Source: Bartonella sp. M0177 (GTDB lineage: Bacteria > Pseudomonadota > Alphaproteobacteria > Rhizobiales > Rhizobiaceae). From it: 64,000 nucleotides of DNA. The DNA lies in assembly GCF_016102285.1 (NCBI RefSeq), contig NZ_JACFOY010000001.1, forward strand, positions 1,736,001-1,800,000, given 5' to 3'. The notes beneath the pieces are model-generated. The model was not told the origin of the DNA. It did no database searches and worked only from the letters and a program-made list of their open reading frames with translations. Positions 28,803 through 39,080 of the stretch are shown piece by piece; within the stretch, counting starts at the first letter, position 1; each line of letters starts with the position of its first letter. The translations under genes were made by a program, and so were the position numbers.

Positions 28803-29240
28803 ATGAAAAAACTGTTTGCCTTTGTTGCACTGCTCGCCTTCATCTCGACTGCCAATGCCGAAACCTACGAGGTGAAAATGCTCAATCGGGGAGCAAGTGG
28901 CGCCATGGTTTTCGAGCCGGATTACCTTAAACTCAAACCCGGCGACTCGGTGAAATTCATTGCCACGCAGAAAAGCCATAATGCTGCAACGATTGACGAT
29001 ATGATACCGGAAGGGGCAACACCTTTCAAAGGCAAGATCGACGAAGAACTGCAAGTCACTTTCGATAAACCCGGCTTTTATGGCATTAAATGTATTCCCC
29101 ATTATGCCATGGGAATGATTATGCTGATTAAAGTGGGTGACGATCAGGCATTGCCGCAATCCTATCGTGATCATAAGCAGCCCGGCATTGCCAAGAAACG
29201 TTTTGATGACATTTTTTCCCGCGTCGATAAAGGGGAATAG
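28803..29240 (+). CDS. pseudoazurin (type 1 copper electron carrier)
   Basis: A 145-residue periplasmic blue copper protein. The signal peptide ends at ANA-E (residue 19). Copper ligands sit exactly at the family positions, numbered in the precursor: His59 (KSHN), Cys97 and His100 (GIKCIPH) and Met105 (YAMGM). These correspond to mature His40, Cys78, His81 and Met86. Pseudoazurins donate electrons to nitrite reductase, N2O reductase or cytochrome c peroxidase in denitrifiers; no such partner lies in this window. It is 21 nt behind btuD with its own GAAAGGA site, so it may belong to the cobalamin-controlled transcript. Confidence 0.95.
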   Translation: MKKLFAFVALLAFISTANAETYEVKMLNRGASGAMVFEPDYLKLKPGDSVKFIATQKSHNAATIDDMIPEGATPFKGKIDEELQVTFDKPGFYGIKCIPHYAMGMIMLIKVGDDQALPQSYRDHKQPGIAKKRFDDIFSRVDKGE

Positions 29241-29430
29241 CCGAGTAAGCGGCGCACGGGGAACAGTAATCACCGGTAACAATACTATGTGTTGCACTAT
29301 TCCCTTGAATACCGCTACAATAAATTGATGAAGACAATTCTTGCACTTTTAAAGCGCTTGGGACATAGATTTATTATGCTGATATATTGCACTTCAAGGC
29401 AAGAATCAGTCTATTGCTTATTCAATCTGA

Positions 29431-30645
<1,215 letters not shown>

Positions 30646-30670
30646 GGGCGTCTATCACCAAACCATTCAA

Positions 30671-30701
30671 AAACCGCCTTTTTTGAAGGCGGTTTTTTTT
30701 T
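30671..30701 (+). terminator. Rho-independent terminator of the aminotransferase gene
   Basis: A perfect 10-bp stem AAACCGCCTT / AAGGCGGTTT with a short T-rich loop, followed by a run of T, 25 nt after the stop codon. Confidence 0.9.
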
Positions 30702-30732
30702 AGCTTTATGCCAAGTTTTCCCGAAAAAAGCC

Positions 30733-30855
30733 AAAAAAAAGCCGGACAAATGTCCGGCCAAAGTTTTGAAGGTTTCAGAGACTAAAGTCAATCTGACAAA
30801 ACCTCCAGAGGGGAACACTCAAGAAACGCAATGGGAGGAGACGTATTCTTGAGAT
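30733..30855 (-). ncRNA. AbcR/alpha-r15-like trans-acting small RNA
   Basis: On the minus strand a ~123-nt RNA can be drawn with three hairpins. The 5' hairpin pairs CTCAAGAA (30853-30846) with TTCTTGAG (30825-30818) and exposes CTCCTCCC, an anti-Shine-Dalgarno sequence, in its loop. A linker with GTTCCCCTCTGGAGG gives a second unpaired C-rich stretch. A middle hairpin follows (GGTTT ... AAACC arms). The 3' end is a terminator, GCCGGACA / TGTCCGGC plus eight T. Size, layout and location beside an LsrB/VtlR-type LysR gene match AbcR small RNAs of Rhizobiales, which repress ABC transporter mRNAs with Hfq. The exact 5' end is inferred from the promoter. Confidence 0.8.
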
Positions 30856-30861
30856 GCGTGC

Positions 30862-30890
30862 AATATGCTCTTTTTTTAGGCATTCAACAA
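30862..30890 (-). promoter_or_regulatory. sigma-70-type promoter of the small RNA
   Basis: On the minus strand TTGTTG (30890-30885) and CATATT (30867-30862) are separated by exactly 17 nt. This places the start of transcription near 30855, just before the 5' hairpin. Confidence 0.65.
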
Positions 30891-30912
30891 CCGGAAATTA
30901 AGCACGCCAGCC

Positions 30913-30927
30913 ATGCACTGAGTGCAT
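30913..30927. promoter_or_regulatory. LysR-type T-N11-A dyad upstream of the small RNA
   Basis: A perfect 7-bp inverted repeat around one base, ATGCACT-C-AGTGCAT on the minus strand. It contains T-N11-A, the core of LysR-type recognition sites. Its centre (30920) is about 65 nt upstream of the predicted small-RNA start, the canonical position for LysR activators. The likely ligand is the protein encoded at 31367-32272. Confidence 0.6.
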
Positions 30928-30960
30928 AGCTCGTTTGAAAAAACTGTCTCACTACGGCAC

Positions 30961-31366
30961 ATAAATGTATTTTTTAATTAAAAAACATAATGTTAGAATA
31001 AAAGCCAGATCATAATTCCGCCAATTTCCGGCAAGACCTCTTCTCGTCACAAGAGATAGCCATTTGTCGGGACGTGCCCAGAGAAAAGGCAAGATGACCG
31101 GCAAACATGCTTATCCATCAGCAAACGGCTATCAAACTTTACATCAAACAAGCTTGCAATCAATCAACGTTATTGCATGTCAAACGAGATTAATTCACGG
31201 GAAAGAGCAAAGCTTCTTGAATATCTCTCCCGAAAAGCTTGGTCTCACACAAGACCATAACCGGAAATAAGTCATTGATCCTGAACTATATCGTATATCC
31301 GGAAAAAACGTGAATTATTTGTTCTGACAATCGGGCATTGTTCAAAAACCCGTTCTTCTCGTCCGG
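30961..31366. other. spacer between the small RNA locus and the LysR gene
   Basis: About 400 bp without a supported gene. An A/T palindrome (TTTTTTAATTAAAAAA near 30970-30986) could weakly terminate the LysR transcript. A 68-codon plus-strand frame (31064-31270) has no family features. Confidence 0.35.
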
Positions 31367-32272
31367 TCAAAATGACCAATTGCGACTTTTTGCAAAAATA
31401 TAATCGCGGAAGGCATGAAGTTTTGCGGAGTTTTTCAATGCCTCCGGATAACAGAAAAAGGTGTCGAAAGAAGGGATTTCCGTCAAATCAGGGAAGAGCT
31501 TGATCAGCCCGTCATTAGGGCCGATGGTGTAATCCGGCAAAACTGCAATGCCAAGATTTTGCATCGTTGCCTTTTTAATGGAAATCACATTGTTGATTTG
31601 TAAAGAGGGAATGCGTTGTGACCCATCATTACGTCCGGCACTTTCCAACCAGTTCAAGCCGGCAAGATAGCTCGGTGCCGATTCACCAAATGAAATAATG
31701 CGATGATTATCAAGTTCTTCCAATTGGGTGGGCTTACCATGGTTGGCAAGGTAATTGGCCGACGCATAAACATGCATATGCACCGTAAAAAGCCGCCGCT
31801 GGATGAGGTCGGGCTGTTGCGGCTGGCGCAAACGCAAGGCGCAATCGGCGTGGCGCATTGTCAAATCGAGTTCTTCATCATCAAGCAGAAGCTGGATTTG
31901 AATATCTGGATAAAGGTTCACAAATTCCGGTATCCGCTGCACAAGCCAACCGGAGCCGAGACCGAACGTCGTCGTAACGCACAAATGACCGGTCGGCTTT
32001 TCACGGCTCTCACTCAATTTGGAGCGGACATTTTCGAGTTTCATCAACACGTCATGGGCCGTGCGATAAAGAATTTCGCCCTGCTCCGTCATGATAAGTC
32101 CGCGTGCATGGCGTTGGAAAAGTGGCACACCGACATCTTGTTCAAGTGCAGAAACCTGACGTGAAATTGCCGATTGCGACAAATGTAACGTCTGGGCGGC
32201 ATGTGTAAAGGAGCCAGCTTCAGCAGCGGCGTGGAAAATTCTCAATTTGTCCCAATCCAACGGCGCAGCCAC
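31367..32272 (-). CDS. lsrB: LysR-family regulator, LsrB/VtlR-like
   Basis: A 301-residue LysR-type regulator. The winged helix-turn-helix is at residues 5-64 (MDWDKLRIF-like start, HLSQSAISRQVSALE), and a LysR substrate-binding domain runs from about 93. Cysteines lie at 98, 144 and 274; redox-sensing Cys residues are reported for S. meliloti LsrB, but I cannot verify equivalence here. Location directly after trxB on the same strand matches the lrp3-trxB-lsrB cluster of S. meliloti. The Brucella and Agrobacterium orthologue VtlR activates the small RNA AbcR2. The small RNA locus 510 bp downstream supports this identification. Confidence 0.85.
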   Translation of the reverse strand: MAAPLDWDKLRIFHAAAEAGSFTHAAQTLHLSQSAISRQVSALEQDVGVPLFQRHARGLIMTEQGEILYRTAHDVLMKLENVRSKLSESREKPTGHLCVTTTFGLGSGWLVQRIPEFVNLYPDIQIQLLLDDEELDLTMRHADCALRLRQPQQPDLIQRRLFTVHMHVYASANYLANHGKPTQLEELDNHRIISFGESAPSYLAGLNWLESAGRNDGSQRIPSLQINNVISIKKATMQNLGIAVLPDYTIGPNDGLIKLFPDLTEIPSFDTFFCYPEALKNSAKLHAFRDYIFAKSRNWSF

Positions 32273-32372
32273 TTGTTTTCTCCTTAAATGTTAAAAACCG
32301 TTTCCAGCTTTTAAAACGGTACCCATTCTTGATATCGGGCGCAATTTTTATCTAAAAAGCACCCGATAAAAT

Positions 32373-33359
<987 letters not shown>

Positions 33360-33597
33360 TCATAAATCGATTTAGGAAAAAGCCAAGAGCGAGCGTTTCT
33401 CCGAGGGTTGTTCCTAGTCATTGATTTATGGTTTAAAATTGTCTTTTGCAAGACAGTCGAAAAGATTGGCCGATTAAATCACAACCCATGACATTTTGTG
33501 AAACTTAGCGATTGTCAGTTGGTGGAAAGTTTATATAAAATAGCAATTGATTGCCTAGCACACTTACTTAAGTTTCTTTTCAATCCCGAGGTTCGCC

Positions 33598-35043
33598 ATT
33601 TTTCGATTTGTCAGCAATGTCTGCGCGCGTTTTTCCCTCATCATGGGAATAACCATGTTGCTCCCTGCCCTTGCAGATTTGCGGGCAGGAAATGGCGATT
33701 GGGTTGTTTTTATTCGCTCGGCGGCGACAACAATTGCCTTTGCCACGCTGATACTGCTTGCAACCAACGGAGCCAATTGTCGCTTTTCAGCCCGACTCGG
33801 ATTTCTATTGACTGTCTGCCTATGGGTCACCGGCTGTCTGCTCGGAGCCATGCCGCTTTACTTTTCGCGCCTGCCTTTGTCACTTGCAGCCGCCATTTTT
33901 GAAGGTGTTTCCGGCATTACCACAACCGGTGCCACAGTTCTGACAGGTCTCGACCGGTTACCGCGCGGCATTCTTTTATGGCGATCGCTTTTATGCTGGA
34001 TCGGCGGCATCGGGTTTATCGCCTTGGCATTATTGCTTTTGCCCTCGCTCAGAGTGGGCGGCATCCAGCTATTCAATATGGAATCGTCAGACCGCGCAGA
34101 AAAAGTTCTGCCGCGTGTGAACCAGATTGCCAATGGCATTATCATCGCCTATCTGGGGCTCACACTTTTATGCATGCTGTCCTATTTTGCCGTCGGCATG
34201 ACAATGTTCGATGCCGTCAATCATGCCATGACGACAATTGCGACCGCCGGTTTTTCAACCCATGATGCCTCGCTCGGTTATTTTTCCAAAACACCTTCGG
34301 TGCTGGTTATTGCAACAATTTTCATGCTGCTCGCCTCGCTCCCCTTTATTCTTTATGTCAAACTTGTTTTGCCGGAACGTTCAAGGCGCTTGGCTGACCC
34401 GCAAGTCATTATATTTTTGGCTATTGTTCTCATTGCAAGTTTTGCACTTGCCATATGGTTGCGCTTCCATTTCGGATTTACGTTCCATCATGCATTTCTT
34501 GACGCGATTTTCCATTTTGTATCTGTCATAACAACAACCGGCTATGCCGCAGAAGACTATTTGCTATGGGGTCCTTTCGCGCTTGGATTATTTTTCATCG
34601 CCTCTTTCATAGGCGGTTGTGCGGGCTCGACTTCGGGTGGCATAAAAATCAACCGCCTTATTATCCTCTGGCGCTTCACGCGGGTCGCTTTAACACGCCT
34701 GCTTTCACCTAATACCGTTGTCAAAGTCCGCTATGGCGGAACCGATATTTCTGGCGACCTTGCCCAGACTGTGTTGCTTTTTTTGAGCCTTTACATGACC
34801 TCGCTTGTGATTGGGGCAATGTTGCTTTCCTTCACCGGACTCGATTTTGTTTCAGCTTTTACCGGTGCATTAACCGCTCTTTCCAATGTCGGACCCGGTT
34901 TTGGCGACCGTATCGGACCGGATGGCAATTTTTCCACAGTCGGAGATGCTGCATTGTGGATTTTAAGCGCTCTCATGTTTGCAGGACGGCTGGAAATTGT
35001 TACCGTTATTATTCTTTTTACGCCAGCATTCTGGAGAAAATGA
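33598..35043 (+). CDS. trkH: TrkH-family potassium uptake protein, probable ATT start
   Basis: A membrane K+ translocator with four selectivity-filter loops. Visible filters are VSGITTTGATVLTG, MTTIATAGFST, VSVITTTGYA and LSNVGPGFG. The first ATG (33643) would start inside the first helix and has no ribosome-binding site. No ATG, GTG or TTG lies between an in-frame stop at 33556 and that ATG. ATT at 33598 is preceded by GAGG six bases upstream. It gives 481 residues and an N-terminus (FRFVSNVCARFSLIMGITML) that lines up with E. coli TrkH (483 residues). TrkA, the usual NAD-binding partner, is not in the window. Confidence 0.85.
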   Translation: MFRFVSNVCARFSLIMGITMLLPALADLRAGNGDWVVFIRSAATTIAFATLILLATNGANCRFSARLGFLLTVCLWVTGCLLGAMPLYFSRLPLSLAAAIFEGVSGITTTGATVLTGLDRLPRGILLWRSLLCWIGGIGFIALALLLLPSLRVGGIQLFNMESSDRAEKVLPRVNQIANGIIIAYLGLTLLCMLSYFAVGMTMFDAVNHAMTTIATAGFSTHDASLGYFSKTPSVLVIATIFMLLASLPFILYVKLVLPERSRRLADPQVIIFLAIVLIASFALAIWLRFHFGFTFHHAFLDAIFHFVSVITTTGYAAEDYLLWGPFALGLFFIASFIGGCAGSTSGGIKINRLIILWRFTRVALTRLLSPNTVVKVRYGGTDISGDLAQTVLLFLSLYMTSLVIGAMLLSFTGLDFVSAFTGALTALSNVGPGFGDRIGPDGNFSTVGDAALWILSALMFAGRLEIVTVIILFTPAFWRK

Positions 35044-35115
35044 TTTTATCGCGTGACGTTTTTCCTAACCGGTGATAGACAATCACTCATTCGAACAATA
35101 GTGAAGTAAAGCCCA

Positions 35116-35586
35116 ATGCAGATTAAAGCCGATCTCGATTCAATCGATTGGAAAATACTCAAGGAACTCCAAAGCAATGGACGCATGACCAATGTCGAAC
35201 TTGCTTCCAAAGTCGGTATTTCTGCTCCGCCATGTCTGCGTCGCGTCAGACGCCTTGAACAGGATGGCATCATCAAAGGCTATCAGGCTATCCTGAATGG
35301 TGCCATGATCGGGCAAGATCTCGTGGCTTTCTGCTTTGTCGGTTTGCACCGCCAGTCCGATGCGGATTTACGCGGGTTTGCAGCCATGGTCTATCAATGG
35401 CCGCTTGTCAGAAAAGCGTGGATGGTATCCGGAGAATCCGACTTTCTGCTTCACTGTGTGGCGCCCGATCTCAAAAGCTTCCAGACTTTTGTCATCGAAC
35501 AACTGACCGCCGCCTCCAATGTCGGCTCGGTGCGCACTGCTCTCACTATTCGCGTCATCAAAGACGAACCGCCGCTTATTCTTTAA
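35116..35586 (+). CDS. Lrp/AsnC-family transcriptional regulator
   Basis: A 156-residue regulator with an N-terminal helix-turn-helix (LDSIDWKILKELQSNGRMTN ... VELASKVGISAPPCLRRVRRL, residues 5-50) and a C-terminal RAM/AsnC ligand-binding domain (about 70-150), including the YQWPLVRKAWMVSGESDFLL region. In S. meliloti an Lrp-like gene (lrp3) precedes trxB and lsrB. Here the Lrp gene is on the opposite strand from trxB, behind trkH. The cluster content is kept but the order differs. Ligand and targets are unknown. Confidence 0.93.
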   Translation: MQIKADLDSIDWKILKELQSNGRMTNVELASKVGISAPPCLRRVRRLEQDGIIKGYQAILNGAMIGQDLVAFCFVGLHRQSDADLRGFAAMVYQWPLVRKAWMVSGESDFLLHCVAPDLKSFQTFVIEQLTAASNVGSVRTALTIRVIKDEPPLIL

Positions 35587-35696
35587 AAAACGCCAAGAGA
35601 AACACGGAAAACATCACTTTTTTCTCACGCAGCGTTCGAGGCTATTCTTCAGCCTATAATCCCGTGATTTTCAGCGCGAACTAAAGAACTATTGCA

Positions 35697-36749
35697 TTAT
35701 TTTTGTGTAAACAGTTCCTGATAAACTTCATCAATCGAGCTTGCTTCTTTATCGAGGGGAAAATCTTTCTGCACATGTTCCAAGGCTTTTTCGCCCATGG
35801 CAATGGTCTTTTCAGGGGCTTCCAGATAAGGTTTTATCGCTTCTGTCAAAGCTTTGCCATCGCCAGCGGGAACGACTGTTCCCGTACCTTCTGTGACAAG
35901 CTCCTTGTAAGCCCCCGCATCACTTGCCACGACAGCAGTTTTGGAAGCCATAGCTTCAAGCGGTGTAAGCCCGAAACCTTCGTTTCTCGATGGAGCAACG
36001 TAAAGCGTTACGCGCCGGTACCAGACGCGGATATCATCAACCTCGCCCAGTATAAGAATGCGCTTTTGAAGACCGGCAGCAGCTATTTTGCGCTCCAGTT
36101 CTTTTTCAAAATCTTTGTGTTCGGCAGTGGTGCGGCCGGTAATAATGGCTGTCCAATCAGGATAACGGGGCAATAATTCGATCATCGCATCGACAAAAAG
36201 ATCGGTTCCCTTCTGGTGACGTACACGCCCGAAACAACCGACCGCATATTTGCCGGGAAGTTTTGTCGATTGGAATGTATCTTCAAATGTTGCAGGCGGG
36301 GTAAACCGGTCAAGATCAATGCCATGCATGATCACCCGATAAGGCACTTCAAGAAACGAGCCGGAACGGGCACTTGTTGCAATAACCCTGTCCATTCTTC
36401 TGATAAGCCAATTGGTAAAAGGCTTATGATGGCGCTGCGCGGCAGAGGTAAAAATAAGCTTCAACTTCATGCGCAAGAGGTCGCGCAGCAGAATACCGGT
36501 CACCATCTCGACATTGCGCCGTGCATGCCAGATGCGAAACGGTTTGCCATCAGGCCGTTTCCAGAGCTTCAACAAGCTTGGATAGCCGAGTGATGGCAAA
36601 TTATCCGGTAATCCCGGCCCGATGGTCGATATGCGTATGCCTTTTTTACGTTGCAACGGAATGAGTTGCACAATTGTCGATGTCACACCCGACAAACGTT
36701 TTTTGAAATTGGGCGCAATAACGTCCGTTTCATCAATCGACACACGCAT
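35697..36749 (-). CDS. LPS core mannosyltransferase, GT4 family, LpcC/WadC-like
   Basis: A 350-residue cytosolic glycosyltransferase. The C-terminal GT-B half shows the GT4 pattern: GCFGRVRHQKGTDLFVDAM and the donor-binding E-x7-E segment in RNEGFGLTPLEAMASKTAVVAS. The N-terminal part (MRVSIDETDVIAPNFKKRLS) resembles Rhizobium LpcC and Brucella WadC, which add mannose to the inner core of lipopolysaccharide. The gene follows greA on the same strand after only 11 nt, so it is likely co-transcribed. The mannose specificity is inferred from the family. Confidence 0.8.
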   Translation of the reverse strand: MRVSIDETDVIAPNFKKRLSGVTSTIVQLIPLQRKKGIRISTIGPGLPDNLPSLGYPSLLKLWKRPDGKPFRIWHARRNVEMVTGILLRDLLRMKLKLIFTSAAQRHHKPFTNWLIRRMDRVIATSARSGSFLEVPYRVIMHGIDLDRFTPPATFEDTFQSTKLPGKYAVGCFGRVRHQKGTDLFVDAMIELLPRYPDWTAIITGRTTAEHKDFEKELERKIAAAGLQKRILILGEVDDIRVWYRRVTLYVAPSRNEGFGLTPLEAMASKTAVVASDAGAYKELVTEGTGTVVPAGDGKALTEAIKPYLEAPEKTIAMGEKALEHVQKDFPLDKEASSIDEVYQELFTQK

Positions 36750-36760
36750 AGAACAACCGA

Positions 36761-37234
36761 TCAGATAAACTCGATGGATAAAATCTCGTAAGAACGCGAA
36801 CCACCCGGTGCATTCACTTCGATGGAATCGCCCTTTTCCTTGCCGATCAGGGCACGGGCAATCGGTGAAGATATAGAGATTTTGCCCAATTTCACTTCCG
36901 CTTCCTGTTCACCGACGATCTGATAGGTTTTTTCCTCTTCGGTGTCTTCGTCAATCAGTTTGACGGTTGCACCGAATTTGACTTTATCTCCGGTGAGTTT
37001 TGAAACGTCGATCACTTCGGCACAGGTCACATAGTCTTCAAGTTCGGCAATACGACCTTCATTATGACTTTGGGCTTCTTTGGCAGCATGATATTCGGCG
37101 TTTTCCGAAAGATCGCCATGGCCCCTCGCTTCGGCGATTGCTTCAATGATACGGGGGCGTTCTTCGTGTTGACGCCAATGAAGCTCTTTTTTCAACTTTT
37201 CATAGCTTCCGGTCGTCATCGGATATTTTTCCAT
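36761..37234 (-). CDS. greA: transcription elongation factor GreA
   Basis: A 157-residue factor that rescues backtracked RNA polymerase by stimulating transcript cleavage. The N-terminal coiled coil (about residues 10-75) carries the acidic tip region [13 protein letters not shown]. The C-terminal FKBP-like domain (80-157) includes [20 protein letters not shown]. The start [18 protein letters not shown] follows AAGGA. A terminator-like hairpin lies in its leader (see 37271-37309). lpcC follows. Confidence 0.97.
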   Translation of the reverse strand: MEKYPMTTGSYEKLKKELHWRQHEERPRIIEAIAEARGHGDLSENAEYHAAKEAQSHNEGRIAELEDYVTCAEVIDVSKLTGDKVKFGATVKLIDEDTEEEKTYQIVGEQEAEVKLGKISISSPIARALIGKEKGDSIEVNAPGGSRSYEILSIEFI

Positions 37235-37270
37235 AATCGTATCCTTTCCTTCCCGCGTTTTTGCGTCGAA

Positions 37271-37309
37271 AACAAAAAGAAACGGCTTCCGGAACTCCTC
37301 CCGGAACCC
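37271..37309 (-). terminator. terminator hairpin in the greA leader (GraL-like attenuator)
   Basis: On the minus strand ACGGGTTCCGG pairs with CCGGAAGCCGT (11 positions, one mismatch) across an 8-nt loop, followed by TTCTTTTTG. It lies 37 nt upstream of the greA start. No other minus-strand gene lies upstream for it to serve. A -10-like TATATA at 37339-37334 would start a leader RNA near 37327. E. coli greA has a comparable leader terminator that yields the small RNA GraL. Confidence 0.65.
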
Positions 37310-37576
37310 GTCTCGAAATCTGTAACTTCCCTTTATATAGCATACGAAACAGAATTTTCATCCTAAATTTTGTTTCGCTGCCCCTGTGAAAATCAGCTTT
37401 CCCTACCCTATCTAGATGCGGGTAATGAAAGTATCGGAAATATAATTTTCTTAACAAAACTTGATTGTGAATTAATTCATAACACTACCGCTCTGCTGCA
37501 ATTTAGCTTAATTTGTCAATCAATAGTCGGTGAGGATAACTCCAAGACAAATATTCCCCCTAAACTTGAGGGCAAA

Positions 37577-38494
37577 ATGAAGAAAACACTCGGTTCCTTG
37601 CTGTTTGGTACATTTTTATTGACGACACAGTCAGCACTGGCATTAGATGCTCTGGTAACTGCCCCGTTAAATTTCAGAGATGGTCCAAGCACAGCCTATG
37701 CCATTCGTGGGACTATCCCTGCCGGTTCGATAGTCGGTGTACGAGGGTGTTCCGGCAATTGGTGCCAAATCAATTATGGCCCCCGTATTGGTTGGGCTTC
37801 GGCTAGCTATCTTGCTTTTCGCGATGGTAGAGCTGTTTATGACAGCTATAATCGCCCCTCTTATCCATCATATTCTTCTCCGACCTATAATGTGATTATC
37901 GGAGACGGTTATTACGATGATGATGACTGGTATTATCGTCGTTATCATCGTCGTCGTCATTGGCGTGATGACCATCGGCCACCTCCGCCGCCACCATTCA
38001 GGCCGGGTCCGGGTTATCCTCCTCCGCCGCCTCCGCATGGAAGACCGGATAGACCGCCATTCAGGCCGGGGCCGGGCTATCCTCCACCTCCCCCTTCCCA
38101 TGGAAGACCGGATAGGCCGCCGTCACATGGCAATGGGAGATTGCCACCACCATATAACCCGGGATCGGACACTCCACCGTCACATGCCAGTGAGGGATTG
38201 CCGCCCCCATACAGGCCGGGACCGGACACGCCCCCTTCTCATGAAAGACCGGCCGAACGACCATCTCATAGTAATGAGGGACTGCCTCCGCCATATAGAC
38301 CGGAGTCGAACACTCCTCCTTCCCATGAAAGACCGGCTGAACCGCCATCTCATGAGAGTGGGGGACTGCCGCCACCATATAGACCGGAGCCGAGCGCTCC
38401 TCCGTCACCTCCTCCTGCGCCTGAAAGACCGGCTGAACCGCCGTCTCATGCGGGTGGGGGACTGCCGCCACCTTATACCGGTCCGGATAAGTGA
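37577..38494 (+). CDS. secreted SH3b-domain protein with proline-rich repeats
   Basis: A 305-residue exported protein. The signal peptide ends near residue 22 (ALA-LD). A bacterial SH3 domain (PF08239) spans about residues 25-80 (VTAPLNFRDGPSTAYAIRG, then GNWCQINYGPRIGWASASYL). A Tyr- and Asp-rich segment follows, then a basic YHRRRHW patch. The rest is repeats: two copies of an FRPGPGYPPPPPxHGRPDR unit and about five degenerate PPSHxxxGLPPPYRP units. SH3b domains in secreted proteins usually bind cell wall or protein ligands; the repeat tail could span or bind the wall. The start was chosen for GAGGGC before the ATG and for the signal peptide. Confidence 0.82.
   Translation: MKKTLGSLLFGTFLLTTQSALALDALVTAPLNFRDGPSTAYAIRGTIPAGSIVGVRGCSGNWCQINYGPRIGWASASYLAFRDGRAVYDSYNRPSYPSYSSPTYNVIIGDGYYDDDDWYYRRYHRRRHWRDDHRPPPPPPFRPGPGYPPPPPPHGRPDRPPFRPGPGYPPPPPSHGRPDRPPSHGNGRLPPPYNPGSDTPPSHASEGLPPPYRPGPDTPPSHERPAERPSHSNEGLPPPYRPESNTPPSHERPAEPPSHESGGLPPPYRPEPSAPPSPPPAPERPAEPPSHAGGGLPPPYTGPDK
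37981..38490 (+). repeat. in-frame proline-rich tandem repeats
   Basis: Two repeat families follow each other inside the SH3b gene. First come two ~63-bp units coding FRPGPGYPPPPPxHGRPDR (about 37990-38115). Then come about five diverged units coding PPSHxxxGLPPPYRP, spaced 57 to 84 bp (38119-38490). Such arrays change length readily by slippage or recombination. Confidence 0.8.
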
Positions 38495-39080
38495 CCGCAC
38501 GAGCGTGTTTTCCAAGAAAAATCCTTCCGGTCGCGTAGCCGATACGCGGCCGGTTTTTATATTTTTAACAATAGTTTCCGCTATTTTCAGAAATATCGGC
38601 CGCATTTTTTTTGCGTTCGGAACTGCCCGCTTTTCACTCTTCGAACCGACAATTTTTTCAAATTTCAATCAGCTCCTGAAAAAGAAGTTTGAAAAAAACT
38701 TACGTACAATCCCGTTTTGAACCGGAACATCATTCCATCATTTTATCTGAAACTTTTATCTTAACCGACATATCGGCTTTCGTGTTTGCTCAAGGACATT
38801 TGCATAGCAGTCTGTCAATTTTCCCGCTCTAATCCCGCAGATAATTCGAGCCATGGTTCAGTTATGGACAAAATTGACCTCCTGTCGAAAATTCTGACAA
38901 CAATTTCCAAGATCGTTTTCAGGCAATAATCCGGCTACAAGCGAGCATCAGACACAACAAAAGCCCGACAAAAGACAATAATATTGTACAAACTCACAAC
39001 AAACTATAGTGTGGCAAACTGCTATACAAACTTCGCCTCGTCTCTTTTATTTTTTTATTGAATTACCATATTGACTTATC
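38495..39080. other. intergenic region upstream of uvrB
   Basis: About 585 bp with no supported gene. I looked for the alphaproteobacterial LexA operator GTTC-N7-GTTC upstream of uvrB and did not find an exact match. The uvrB promoter is not evident. Confidence 0.35.

Noticed and set aside
37917-38720. 267-codon plus-strand frame overlapping the SH3b gene
   Set aside because: It is the +1 frame of the proline-rich repeats, kept open by their composition and period. It has no ribosome-binding site and encodes a His/Arg-rich sequence of no known family.
38495-39080. Search for a LexA (SOS) operator before uvrB
   Set aside because: No GTTC-N7-GTTC match; the nearest candidates (GAAC pairs around 38720) have the wrong spacing.
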